A stretch of 64,000 nt of DNA from Diploptera punctata (GCA_030220185.1 JASPKZ010007796.1:1394501-1458500), one strand, 5' to 3'; counted from the first letter of the stretch, positions 43,830 to 53,826 are shown. Numbers and translations are program-made. Notes: generated from the sequence alone by a model not told the origin.

Positions 43830-44473
43830 AAGAAATAAAACAATCAATAAATCAATAAATCCACGTAAACAACAACGCAAAACGGATAATACATCAACAG
43901 TCAGCACATCTTTCTTACCATATATACAACGGGTCACAGATCGGATCGGCAAAGTACTAAAACAACACAATATTAGAACAATTTATAGACCTACAAGAAA
44001 AATAGAAAACTGCCTTCGCTCATCAAAGGATCCTCGACCACCACTCTCCACTTGCGGTGTATACCGGCTTCCGTGTTCTTGTGGAAGATCTTACATAGGA
44101 ACCACAAAAAGAAGCATAGCCACCCGTTTGACTGAACATAGAAGAAACTGCAGAATAGGGCAAATAGAAAAATCGGCCGTAGCAGAACACGTTTTTACTG
44201 AAAACGGACATCAGATTCACTACGATGAAACACAAGTTTTAGCCCACAACACCATATTATTTCCCAAGATTATACAGAGAGGCCATAGAAAATTATAAAC
44301 ACAAGGACAATTTCAATAGAAAAGATGAAGGAATAAAACTAGCCAAAGCCTGGTATCACATATTAGACAATAGAAAGTCAAAACCTACCAATAACAAGGA
44401 GAGAGTTCCGAACCAATCAGAAGCCAGTATGATCCAAACAGCTGCGACTCACGTGACGTCAGCACTAGTATAA
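43830..44473 (+). pseudogene. Penelope-like GIY-YIG endonuclease, frameshifted
   Basis: From LPYIQRVTDRIGKVLKQHNIRTIYRPTRKIE the sequence enters the GIY-YIG fold: GVYRLPCSCGRSYIGTTKRS, then TRLTEHRRNCR and KSAVAEHVF. GVY and YIG, the Arg of TRLTEH and the Glu-like AEH region are present, as is the Cys pair CSCG typical of these endonucleases. One frameshift near 44265-44275 separates this from YREAIENYKHKDNFNRKDEGIKLAKAWYHIL, the normal C-terminus. The enzyme would nick target DNA for retrotransposition. Here it lacks its RT. Confidence 0.8.
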
Positions 44474-44500
44474 ATAAGAGCGTCCAGATTTCTGCTGTTC

Positions 44501-46687
44501 GAGACGCGGCGGAGGAGCGAACGAAGAAGGTCTTCAGCCAGCGGAGTGGTCCTGCGCTACGAGTCGTCACCGTAGAGGATTCCTACCAGCATTCGGCTGG
44601 ATCGCAACGCCCCGCAGGGAAGAGCGCCTGCCATTGGCTGCCGGCGCAGTGCCGTATGACCCGTGTCTAACGGGTCTACAGAGCAAAACCGTCTGACGGC
44701 TTTCCTTTTCAGGAAAAAAGGCACTGTGTCCGGCTGTCAACGATGGACTCTTCGTCCCCAATCGCCGGTAGAACGCGACAGAGGTCTACGAATAAACCCA
44801 AGCTAACCGTGTCTGACACCAATCGGTCGGCCACCGCAACGGCCCCTGTTCCCAGGTCCAAACCTAGAGCCCCCCTCCCACCCACTGCCTCGCCGGCAAC
44901 TGACGGCGTCGCGGTGGGAGGGACGAGGACTCCGGATCAACGCTCCGGCGTAAACAGGCCTCCGGCTCTGTTCATCCGCCGCGAATATGCGTCACTATTG
45001 ACAGCTGCGAACGCGGAGTTCGCTAAAAACGGATCGCGTGCATTCATTTGCACTCCAAGCCGATCCGGAATTAGGGTGAGACTGGACTCAATGCCAGATC
45101 TCAAAAAATACCAGCAGCTGTTGGCCCAACATAATATCCCCTGCCTCACAGCCGATATTATTAGCAACCGACGGACGCAAATCGTGCGATTCGTCATAAA
45201 AGGCATCGACTCCAGTGTCGATCCTACGATGGTCCAAGGGGACCTCAAGGATCAAGGGTTCGAGGCCTTGAAGGTAGTCAACATGACCTCCGGAAAGACC
45301 AAGAACCCACTGCCTATGTTTCTGGCAACACTGAACGATGAACCCAACGCCCACGAGGCAACGAAATTAAAAAAGCTTTGCTTTTTTAAAGTCAAGGTCG
45401 AGCCATTTCGCCGACTCAGGACTCCAAATAGGACCATTCAGTCCCCTACCAAGGAACCTAATGTAGTTACTGCTCAGGTCCAAACAGCAACACTGCCAGC
45501 CGAGCCAGAAGCTCCTGACATGTCGCTCCCCTCAAACTCTACTCTGCGAGCAGAAGAAACGCCAACCTCTACAGCCTCTAGAAGGAAAGCGACTCAAACC
45601 GACCATCCAATCCAGGAGGTTGAACAACGCACCAAACAGTCCCAAACTCACCGAACGACGCTCTACAACGATCTACTAGACAGATTAAAGAAGGAGCTCG
45701 AATTCAAACCTGAGAGACTATCAATCGAAATCGACATAAATCATAAACTCAACGTGTACAAGACTAAGATACACGCTTATAGATATCAAATCCGCTATCC
45801 CAATATAGATAACAGCAAGACACACAAAACATACCTTTGTGGCCACGTTGATAGCTCTACAACCGCGAAAGCTGACTTTTGATCATTTATTAACTTCCAG
45901 CCACTCTGCTAGGGTTTTTGGTGGTTTTCCCTAGCGTCAAGACAAATGTCGGAGTGGTTCCCTAGTCTCCACCAGTAAATTATTAACTCCCTGATAATAC
46001 ATTCTAAATTATAAAATTTTTTATCTTAAATTTAATTTTTAATCAAACAATTCTAAATTTCGTCAGTCAGCTCACCCTGAGAAGGGCCTTTTTTATTTCT
46101 CAACCCAATAGCGACTTCTCCTCGGAACTTCACTTTAAATAACCAACAAAATTCTAAATTAAACCAAAATTTTAAATTTAATTCAACTCGACCAAGACTG
46201 CAAGCGCGGCTTGCGGATGGAGCTCCAACCAATCAGCGACCGGGACGGCGCACTGATGAACCTACATTCACCAGAGGCGTCCTCCAGAAACGCCGAACAA
46301 CAGCCCACGCTGACCTCCCGGTGGAATTACTATGGAGTTTTGTACGGCCATCGTGAGGAAACACCTTTTAAGATACACATCTAACAATTATATTCTTGGA
46401 CAAAGAGGGCATACAAATAAGTCCCTATATTGTCAGGGACATCTTGTCCCATACGATGATAATCATCATCATCCGCATCGGATCTACAGATAAATATACA
46501 TCACATGAAACTTCAAAAAAAAAAAAAAATGCTCCAAAGAATCGCCATATAGGCTAAGGAAAACTCAACTAACCCATTATAGAATAGCAAGTCAATAATT
46601 AGCTATCAGGGAGCAAAAATTGGCTCCAAAATTAGCAATCTGGACAGTGCTAGGACACTGTCACAAATCAGTCAGTCAGTCAGTCAG
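44501..46687 (+). mobile_element. ORF1-only LINE derivative, with 10-bp duplication
   Basis: TCTGCTGTTC occurs at 44491-44500 and 46688-46697 and splits the Penelope-like 3' region. The 2187-bp insert has a GC-rich 5' UTR of 242 nt, one ORF (44743-45882), about 780 bp of AT-rich 3' UTR and a CAGT-repeat end (46663-46687). No RT or endonuclease sequence is present. It looks like a non-autonomous derivative that keeps the 5' end, ORF1 and tail of an autonomous LINE. Confidence 0.7.
44743..45882 (+). CDS. Gag-like ORF1 with PRE_C2HC-type domain (379 aa)
   Basis: The longest ORF in the window and undamaged. Residues 1-75 are Pro/Ser/Thr/Arg-rich. About 145-230 (QIVRFVIKGIDSSVDPTMVQGDLKDQGF, VVNMTSGKTKNPLPMFLATL, KKLCFFKVKVEPFRR) match the pattern of the PRE_C2HC domain of Jockey-group ORF1 proteins: RNA-binding type fold, then LP.FLV.L, then VKVEP(Y/F)R. 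In those proteins CCHC knuckles follow; here the sequence turns to RTPNRTIQSPTKEP with no Cys knuckle. The tail (IEIDINHKLNVYKTKIHAYRYQ) is unfamiliar. The start was chosen as the first in-frame ATG after the 5' UTR. Family proteins bind element RNA. Loss of knuckles may reflect deletion when ORF2 was lost. Confidence 0.7.
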   Translation: MDSSSPIAGRTRQRSTNKPKLTVSDTNRSATATAPVPRSKPRAPLPPTASPATDGVAVGGTRTPDQRSGVNRPPALFIRREYASLLTAANAEFAKNGSRAFICTPSRSGIRVRLDSMPDLKKYQQLLAQHNIPCLTADIISNRRTQIVRFVIKGIDSSVDPTMVQGDLKDQGFEALKVVNMTSGKTKNPLPMFLATLNDEPNAHEATKLKKLCFFKVKVEPFRRLRTPNRTIQSPTKEPNVVTAQVQTATLPAEPEAPDMSLPSNSTLRAEETPTSTASRRKATQTDHPIQEVEQRTKQSQTHRTTLYNDLLDRLKKELEFKPERLSIEIDINHKLNVYKTKIHAYRYQIRYPNIDNSKTHKTYLCGHVDSSTTAKADF

Positions 46688-47050
46688 TCTGCTGTTCATT
46701 CGCAGTCGAGTCTACGACAGGGAAACAACAGCTTCTAGCGCTCGCCACTGAAGATGCCCTCCGCAGTTGAGGGAGAAACGTCTGGAAGAAACGCCAGTTA
46801 TAGACCACGGCCACATAGCCCGGAATCTTTTACTACCTTTATTACGCCAGTTTTCCCCATGTATAATGCATAGCTTAAACTGGCGTAATACAGTTACCTC
46901 TGTTGGTGAAACCGACCCTTAGAATAGTATGAGTGACGCAGACGGCCGGCGCATGCGCATGAAGAATTTGGCAGTTTGGGAATACGGATTTCATGTTTTC
47001 AGATATCTGGCTGTCTCTATATGTTTCAGTAAGGAAGTAGCAGTACTGTA

Positions 47051-47618
47051 CTCTTTGGAAAAGACGAAGAAGGAATATAGGATAAAGATGTCAGATATTA
47101 AGTTACCAGGTAACAGCTACGCTAGAAGAATGATGATTGAACGTATATTTACTGAAACGGTCATTAATATCCGCTATTAAAGCTATTAATCTTCTTAATT
47201 GAGGTATTTACTAGCGTATTTAAATGACGTACTGTGATTTATTGTTACAATGTGTACTATTACAGGGAAGAGGTATCGACACTGGCTACAGTTACAAGCC
47301 GCAAAGCCAAAAGGATGCATGTTCGATTTCCGATGAGGTCGCTACACAACCAATTTTGGAAATAGCTTATATTGCATTAAATTTATATGTAACGATTAAA
47401 TAACGGCAATTTATACTCCCATGTGTGTGTATATAGAGATGTGTGTACATGCAAATCTGCTGTAAATTGTTTAAAATTAATGAATTTACCTACATGGTTT
47501 CGGAGCACATTCAGGCAAGCAATGTGAGTTACGGAAAAAAACAATAGTTATCAGTTATTAGTTGTTTATTTTTTATACTTGTAATCCAGTAATAACATTA
47601 AAAATGATCATTTAATTT
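47051..47618. other. Unclassified DNA
   Basis: TGTTCGATTTCCGATGAGG (47322) could be a B box of a tRNA-like head starting near 47273. Otherwise nothing is recognised. Confidence 0.35.
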
Positions 47619-47630
47619 ACATATTATGAC

Positions 47631-48072
47631 TAACTAACTAACTCACTAACTAAGTCACCCGTAGGTTCATGGCCGCGCGGACATAAGCTCTCCATGTATC
47701 CCTATCCTGAGCCAATGTTTTCCAATCATCCCCTGTATAACCTACTTCCCTCAAATCATAGTTAATGTTATTCTCCGACCTCATTGTTGGTCTACCAACT
47801 GGGCGTTTTCCCTCTGGTTTTCCTACAAGAATCTTCCATGCACGTCTTTCATTCCCCATTCGTGCCACATGTCCTGCCCATCGCAGTCTACGAGACTTAA
47901 CTGTTCTCATTATATCTGGCTTCCTATAAAGACCATGTAATTCACTGTTATGCAGTCTTATCCATTCACCTGTCTGTTCATCTCTCTTTGGTCCAAAAAT
48001 TTTCCTAAGAACTTTATTCTCAAATACTCGTAATCTCCTTTCCTGCCTTAAAAAAGAGTCCATGTTTCGCAT
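47631..48072 (-). mobile_element. LINE-A, 5'-truncated, with 12-bp duplication
   Basis: ACATATTATGAC (47619-47630) and ACATATTGTGAC (48073-48084) differ at one base. The minus frame covers FLRQERRLRVFENKVLRKIFGPKRDEQTGEW to the NLRV end, open for most of 147 codons. The tail is TTAGTTAGTTAGT-type. Confidence 0.85.
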
Positions 48073-48084
48073 ACATATTGTGAC

Positions 48085-48560
48085 ATCATCCAAAATTGGA
48101 AAATAAATGTTAATATAGGTGTAGGAATGAACGGTTTTAAAATATTGAACAGTTTAATGTATGCTGACGATGTGGTTATTGTTCAAGAAAATGAAAATAA
48201 TTTGCAGTACTCTTAACATCAATTAGATCAGTTATGTCATGTATATAATTTTAAAATATCAATAGAAAAAACAAAAACAATGGCATTTTGGGGAAATGAA
48301 CATATAAGGACAAAAATCATAATAGACAACAAACCTCTAGTACTAGTAACACATTTTAATTGTTTGGGTTGTAATTTTACTATCGAGACAAAAACTGAAA
48401 GAGATACAAATATGAAACTGTTGAAATTTCAAATGATATGCGGAACTATACATAAAACATTAAAGAACAAAATAATAAGAGATGCTAGATTGAAGTTTTA
48501 TAAAACATTGAGAGTTCTGCATTACTTTATAGGAGTGAAACTGCATTGCGCATGCGTAAT
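48085..48560 (+). mobile_element. LINE-C fragment with intact YADD
   Basis: Frame GVGMNGFKILNSLMYADDVVIVQENENN contains RT motif C intact. After one stop the frame KISIEKTKTMAFWGNEHIRTKIII, HFNCLGCNF and ICGTIHKTLKNKI continues to 48567. The 3' end is lost. Confidence 0.8.
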
Positions 48561-48879
48561 AATATAACAATGCTTATTCAATCTGTTAAACTTGTAATGA
48601 TGTATTTTAAGATTTTCCCATAGGCCCTATACCTTATATAGACGTATGCTAGATAATACATATTTTTATTATTTTAATTTCCTTTATTTCGAGTGTTAGC
48701 GAATTACATTTTCTTATACGGTTAAAGGTAAAACAATTATTCGACCAATGAAAGCGCAGTCTTGTTTGTTTACATTACAACTGGAACTTAGCTCAGATAA
48801 GGTATAATTAGGGATTATATGGAAATCAGTTTATTGCGTTTAATAATGGATTTTATTTTATGTATCTTTTGTTGTAATC
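48561..48879. other. Unclassified AT-rich DNA
   Basis: Nothing recognisable. Confidence 0.3.
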
Positions 48880-49076
48880 ACTCTAGTGTGCACCCTCCAT
48901 GGTATCTTTACCATGTCTTGGTGGAGTGGCTTGCGTGCTTAAATGATCCCGAGAGCTATGCCGGCGGTAGCATTGCTGCCGATAGGGTTACCCATGCCGG
49001 ACTGGTCGAAGGTGATAAGCCAGGCGAAAAAAGTACCTTGGTCGAAATAGTGACGATCTTTCACCTTAAAAATACA
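48880..49076 (+). mobile_element. Putative LINE 5' leader
   Basis: The GC-richer stretch (CCATGTCTTGGTGGAGTGG, GAGAGCTATGCCGGCGG, GACTGGTCGAAGGTGATAAGCC) resembles a leader sequence commonly found at the 5' end of insect LINEs. This is from memory and not confirmed. It runs directly into LINE-E 3' sequence, implying a large internal deletion. Confidence 0.4.
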
Positions 49077-49386
49077 ACCGTCAAGATAATAAGGAAATTA
49101 GAAACATAATGGAAGCAGAAGGAAGCATAATTGAAAGAATTGAGAAGAAGGAATTAAAGTGGTTAGGACATGTTTTAAGAATGGAAGATGAGCGATGGCC
49201 GAAGCAACTATATCAATGGCAACCGACCAGAAAGAAGAAAAGAGAGATACCAAAGTTAACATGGAAGGAAAACGTAAAGGTAATAATGCAAGCAAGAGGA
49301 CTAGGCATTGAAGATGCCCAAGATCGTAGGCTTTGGAGGTTTGACACGGAAAGACGGCAGCAGCTGTAAAAACCCGAAGATAGGGA
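49077..49386 (+). mobile_element. LINE-E 3' end
   Basis: Frame EIRNIMEAEGSIIERIEKKELKWLGHVLRMEDERWPKQLYQWQPTRKKKR to RRLWRFDTERRQQL and stop. Undamaged over 90 codons. A compound ATT/AGT/AAT microsatellite (49388-49472) follows. Confidence 0.8.
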
Positions 49387-49387
49387 T

Positions 49388-49415
49388 AGGTTATTATTAT
49401 TATTATTATTATTAT

Positions 49416-49453
<38 letters not shown>

Positions 49454-49472
49454 ATAATAATAATAATAATAG
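49388..49472. repeat. Compound trinucleotide microsatellite
   Basis: (ATT)n, then (AGT)n, then (AAT)n, at a LINE-E 3' end. Confidence 0.95.
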
Positions 49473-50425
49473 GCCTAGCAGTAAATTTGTGTTTAATTAT
49501 TTACACTCTGTATAATTTAATATCTAATTCAGCTGAGTAATGGGGTAATAATAATATAAAAAACAAAGTTAACGATATTGTTTGCCGCTAACAGGAATCG
49601 AACTGGCGTTGTTTTGTTCATGCAGTCGGAAAATTCACAATAGCTGTTCCAGCTGGCGCCGTCAACTTTATGACAAAAAATTACAATCGTTGCCATAGCA
49701 ACTGGCTGCAGTAATCTGGACTCCATATCTCCGGTTATAGAATGCGGCTATTGTTACGCAGCTTTCTTTGACATCCAATGCCTCTATATTTTCTTATTTT
49801 CCTGTGATTTATAATGGAAATAAAATAATGTCGTTTATGACACTCTTGCAGTAAGCAAGACATGATATATTAGTCCCGATCTATGAACTCGAATATAGAG
49901 TTGAAAAAAAAAGTAAATTTGATTTCCTACATGCAGCTTCATTATCAGAAAAAGGCGATATTTTAAAAATTTGACTTTTTTTTTAGAACGTGCCATTAAA
50001 CAATGGCTTCCAGGCTAGTAGAAAGAACATAAATTGGCAATTACATCATAGACTTGTTTAGGATGCTGTAGTTTTTCCAAGAATTAATGTCTTTATCGAG
50101 ACTGAATTCAAACTTTACCATTTTCTTATCACGTCTACGAAATTGTAGTGCGAATACAATGCAAGGTAAAGAATTATTACAAATTAGCAAACTGTGAATC
50201 GAGACTTTAAAATACAATCGCCATGTAAGTGAAAATTAAATATATAGATTTTTTATTAAGAATATTAAACAAGCGAAATCATTTAGGCTATAAATGAGCT
50301 TAAGAAAATGTTTCATACCTCAATTCTTATATTTTTATGTTTTATGATACCGGTTTCAAAGGACATTTTACTTTCATCTTCAATCAAACTCGAACTGCAG
50401 AAATTTGCCTCTAACACCATGTTCC
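49473..50425. other. Unclassified DNA
   Basis: AACAGGAATCGAACTGGCG (49590, minus GTTCGATTCC) may be a B box of a tRNA-like repeat reaching to about 49690. The rest is AT-rich without frames of note. Confidence 0.35.
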
Positions 50426-50429
50426 GAAC

Positions 50430-50640
50430 TACCATCTTCCTCAAATCACGGTTAATGTTTTTTTTTTCTCCCACTTCACTCTTGGCCTGCATAATGGTTT
50501 TCCTACAAGCAGTTTCTATGACCTTCCTTCATTCTCCATTCGTGCCACATGTTCTGCCCATTGCAGTATACGAGACTTAACTCTTCTTGTTATATCTGGT
50601 TTCCCATAAATATGAACCTGCTCACTGTTTTGAAGTTTTT
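50430..50640 (-). mobile_element. LINE-A scrap
   Basis: Minus-strand match from the GKPDITRR-like to the NREV-like segment, with GTTCTGCCCATTGCAGTATACGAGA recognisable as CATGTCCTGCCCATCGCAG in better copies. Both ends missing. Confidence 0.65.
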
Positions 50641-50740
50641 TATTAGTGGTTGTGGCAAAATTTGAGTTCACAAACTTCTTTCAAAGGTCACGAGCAAATG
50701 GACTGTGACCATTCATTTAAAGAATACTCTATTCAATATA

Positions 50741-51476
50741 CTTACTTACTCCTCACTGGCACTATCGAAACAGCAGGTTCATGGCCGCGCGGACATAAGC
50801 TCTCCATACATCCCTATCCTGAGCTAATGCTTTCCAATCATTCCCTGTATAATCTACTTCCCTCAAATCATAGTTAATGTTATTCTCCCACCTCATTCGT
50901 GGTCTACCAACTGGGCGTTTTCCCTCTGGCTTTCCTACAAGAAGCTTCCATGCATGTCTTTCATTCCCCATACGTGCAACATGTCCTGCCCATCACAGTC
51001 TACGAGACTTAACTGTTCTTATTATATCTGGCTTCCTATAAAGACCATGTAGTTCATTTTTATGTAAGTCTTCTCCATTCACTTGTCTGTTCATCTCTCT
51101 TTGGTCCAAAAATTTTCCTAAGTACTTTATTCTCAAACACCTGTAATCTCCTTTCCTCCCTTAAAGTAAGAGTTCATGTTTCGCACCCATATAATATAAC
51201 TGGTAGAATAATATTTTGATATATTTTCAGTTTAACGTTTTTTTAAACGAGTTGGGACATCAAGAGTCTCTGCAATGCATAATAGCACGCATTTCCAGAA
51301 TTGAGCCTATGTTTAATTTCTTTGTGCATCTCATTCCTATTTGTGATTATTGTTCCTAGGTATTTGAATTCAGCCACTTCCTCAAAATTTCCCTCATTTG
51401 TCATTAGCTGTCCATTTCCATTATTTAATGTATTTCTACATGTGACCATATATTTAGTTTTATTGATGTTTACTTC
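50741..51476 (-). mobile_element. LINE-A, 5'-truncated, with 14-bp duplication
   Basis: CTCTATTCAATATA at 50727-50740 and 51477-51490. Minus frames: NINKTKYMVTCRNTLNNGNGQLMTNEGNFEEVAEFKYLGTIITNRNEMHKEIKH, then (50971-50762) MGNERHAWKLLVGKPEGKRPVGRPRMRWENN. Few disruptions. The tail is AAGT-type. Confidence 0.9.
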
Positions 51477-51490
51477 CTCTATTCAATATA

Positions 51491-51956
51491 GCTTTAGTAA
51501 ATTTTATTTTACTTTAAAGAACATATACGTAATAAATTCACTGCAATTTTAGCAATTCTCTGTTTTAACGCCTTACTGCGGAGATGTAGAGTGCATGTTA
51601 CTTACACGAAACCTTATCTTCATCTGAGGGCCTGAGGCTGACGAAAGACATTATAAGCGTTCAGACCCAATATTCCAGAAGCTCCCATATACAAAGAAAC
51701 TTGAATTCGCGGACAAAAATTGAGCGTAAAAAGATACAAGGGCCAATTAAAAAAATATGTATTTAATTATTTGCCGCCCAACTATGCTAAGACAAAAGGC
51801 ATGAATGAATGACTTGCGATATTTTTGATGATGCAAGTGTTCTAAATTATCCCATAAGACTTTAACGCAAGAATGACTTATAGTAAATGTATTACGAAAT
51901 TAAATGCAAGTGATATAAAACTTTCAAATAAATTTATGTATTTTTTTTGTAATTGT
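51491..51956. other. Unclassified DNA
   Basis: No frame or repeat recognised. Confidence 0.3.
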
Positions 51957-52355
51957 AAGCCCATATTTTCCCTTTACAGAGATTTAGGCGCTCTCCGCCT
52001 CCAGGGAAGAATTTGAACCATACTAATTTAGTTACACTTGTTTTCGTATAGATGTCATTTTGAGTGGTCCGTGGTCAGCGTTCCGCCTCATACTGACATC
52101 TAGGAAATTAAGGTAGTACTAGGACGGGAACATTCGGTAAATTTTGCTTAGACGCCTTCATTTTCATTCAGGCTTAAGAATTTTTTACGAGCCTGAAAAT
52201 CTTCAGACTCGGGACCCACGGCTTAAAGTCCCTCCCGGAGGACTTGCTCCTTGGATTTTTCCGTCCTAAAAATCAATCGACCCCGGCCGGGTTTGAACCC
52301 GCGACCCTCGGGACCAGAGGCAAGGAGCATAACCACTAGTCCACCGCGGCCGATT
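51957..52355 (-). mobile_element. SINE-4, full length, minus
   Basis: The minus strand starts CGGCCGCGGTGGACTAGTGG, B box GGTTCAAACCC, and matches 12028-12390 through GGCGGAACGCTGACCACGG to the GGGAAAATATGGGC end. Confidence 0.85.
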
Positions 52356-52389
52356 ATAAATTTATATAAAAAATGAAATAAAATAACAA

Positions 52390-52744
52390 TTATCCAATCA
52401 GTATGTCTGCTCATCTCTTTTTGGTTCAATTTTTTTCCTAAAGATGTATTCTCAAATACTCGTAATATTTCCTCCACCCTTAAAGTAAGTGTCCATGTTT
52501 TGCTTCCATATAATATAACTGAGAGAATAACAGTTTTATATATTTTCAGTTTAATTATATTTTTAAGAGAAGTAGAGAGTCCCATAATGCATAAAGCATC
52601 ATTATCCAGAATTAATCCTGTGTTTAATTTCTTTCTGCGCCTCATTCTTATTTGTAATTATTGTTCCTAGGCATTTTAATCAGCCACTACCTTCACAATT
52701 TCCCTCATTTGTCATTAACTGACAGTTTCCATTATATAATGCAT
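52390..52744 (-). mobile_element. LINE-A fragment, decayed
   Basis: Minus-strand segments RKKLNTGLILDNDALCIMGLST-like to TWTLTLRVEEILRVFENTSL. Neither end is present. It is followed by repeat P. Confidence 0.7.
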
Positions 52745-53260
52745 CAAAAGACGAGGTAGACTCGTTAAATGACCTTCAACTCAGAAGTCGAGAAGACGAG
52801 ATACACTCGCTTAACTCTGCTGTAACATATTTTGCAATATTTTGTACATCCCTTGGCGGGGTAATCTTTTGTTAGCATTTATGAATAGTAGAGGAATGTG
52901 TTTTGGCCTTCCCCCTTGTTGTGATCTGAAGTACCGTTATCTTTTGCTCGTTTTGAATGTCTGTAAAATACAATATAATTTACGGTAAATTGAATCTCAT
53001 ATATTTTTTGTATCATAATTTTTTTCTCTTGATTCATTTTTTTTCTCAATAGGGACAGGACGGGGTAAAATTACTTTTCTAGAGAGTTTCATTTTTTGTT
53101 TTTCTTTATCTATTCCCATAAATTTAACTACAATAATATCTCCTATATGTAACTCTTCTTCGATTTTATTGAATCTATTCCATCCTATTTCTGAAATATG
53201 TAGTAACTGGGGAAATGCATTGAACATTTAATCTGAAGTGAATGGGTTAATTTATTGTTG
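52745..53260. repeat. Repeat P, copy with a foreign insert
   Basis: It matches 42641-42990 on both sides of a stretch of about 215 bp (about 52992-53206): ACAATATAATTTACGG before, GGGGAAATGCATTGAACATT after. Confidence 0.7.
52997..53206 (-). pseudogene. pnp: Bacterial PNPase C-terminus (S1 domain) fragment
   Basis: The minus frame reads LLHISEIGWNRFNKIEEELHIGDIIVVKFMGIDKEKQKMKLSRKVILPRP followed by a Lys/Glu-rich tail and TGA at 52999. LLHISEI, a GD about 15 residues on, VK.MGID and KLSRK are the landmarks of the S1 RNA-binding domain. LSRKVILPRP fits the end of polynucleotide phosphorylase of Bacteroidota. Codons are strongly AT-biased, as in the cockroach endosymbiont Blattabacterium. Only the second half of the S1 domain is present, without a promoter or start, so this is a dead nuclear insertion. 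Alternatives: other S1 proteins, or a chimeric assembly. Confidence 0.7.
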
Positions 53261-53309
53261 TTTACTTCCAGTCAAAATTTATTCTTCATCCTATTATAAT
53301 TATCGTTAT

Positions 53310-53314
53310 TATTA

Positions 53315-53354
<40 letters not shown>
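53310..53354. repeat. (ATT)n microsatellite
   Basis: Pure ATT run just before the SINE-2 insertion. A second lies at 53757-53826, on the other side of the SINE. Confidence 0.95.
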
Positions 53355-53355
<1 letters not shown>

Positions 53356-53394
53356 GCCTTGGTTTACTAGTTTGCCTTAACTCTGCCAGTTTAA

Positions 53395-53735
53395 TCCATC
53401 CATATTAATTCTGTCCGAAGGCAGGTCCTTCACTGCAATCATAGCATTTTCATGCTATGCTTGCAGCTTTACTAGGGAATTATAGGTGTGGTAGCTTCCC
53501 GTTGCTTTCCACACCGCTGAAGGATGATAATGATAAGATGAATATGAATGATGATGATTGCGATGGCCACATGATTTCGGGGACCGTTTGGACCTTAAAG
53601 TTTTCCTGACATTTGTCTTACAGGTGAGGAAAAACCCCGATAAAAACCTCACCCAAAAAAAGTGTCCCGACCGGGGATCGAACCCGGGCCCACTGCGTGA
53701 CAAGGCAGCACGCTACCTCGAGACCACAGCGGTGG
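53395..53735 (-). mobile_element. SINE-2, full length, with duplication
   Basis: Complete head, body and ATTACTATGGATGG tail on the minus strand. CAGTTTAA at 53387-53394 and 53736-53743 is the target-site duplication. Confidence 0.9.
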
Positions 53736-53754
53736 CAGTTTAAATAAAACTAAA

Positions 53755-53756
<2 letters not shown>

Positions 53757-53826
<70 letters not shown>
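53757..53826. repeat. (ATT)n microsatellite, about 23 units
   Basis: Pure ATT run after SINE-2. Confidence 0.95.

Larger units (their letters stand above)
43830..46837 (+). mobile_element. Penelope-like element, 3' part, with 12-bp duplication
   Basis: TTTATTACGCCA at 43818-43829 and 46838-46849 brackets the element. It holds the C-terminal endonuclease and, after an inserted LINE derivative, a 3' region with CTGAAGATGCCCTCC...GAGAAACGTCTGG and GGCCACATAGCCCGGAATC. The RT core is missing (5' truncation). Confidence 0.8.
43257..47050. mobile_element. Foldback R, split by three later elements
   Basis: Left arm (43290-43399 plus 43790-43829) and right arm (46865-47035) are inverted copies sharing GTGACG/CGTCAC, ACTATTCTA and TTTCACCAACAGAGGT. 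The loop is near 46850-46875 (TTTTCCCCATGTATAATGC). A MITE sits in the left arm and a Penelope-like fragment near the loop. Confidence 0.65.

Noticed and set aside
43830..44473. Viral or phage GIY-YIG nuclease
   Set aside because: Flanking sequence (LPYIQRVTDRIGKVL..., NFNRKDEGIKLAKAWY) and the insertion structure fit a Penelope-like retroelement.
52997..53227. Host mitochondrial PNPase or ribosomal S1 exon
   Set aside because: No splice sites or neighbouring exons, a bacterial-type stop after a Lys/Glu tail, AT-biased codons and an insertion point within a repeat. The host-gene option is less likely, though not excluded without a search.
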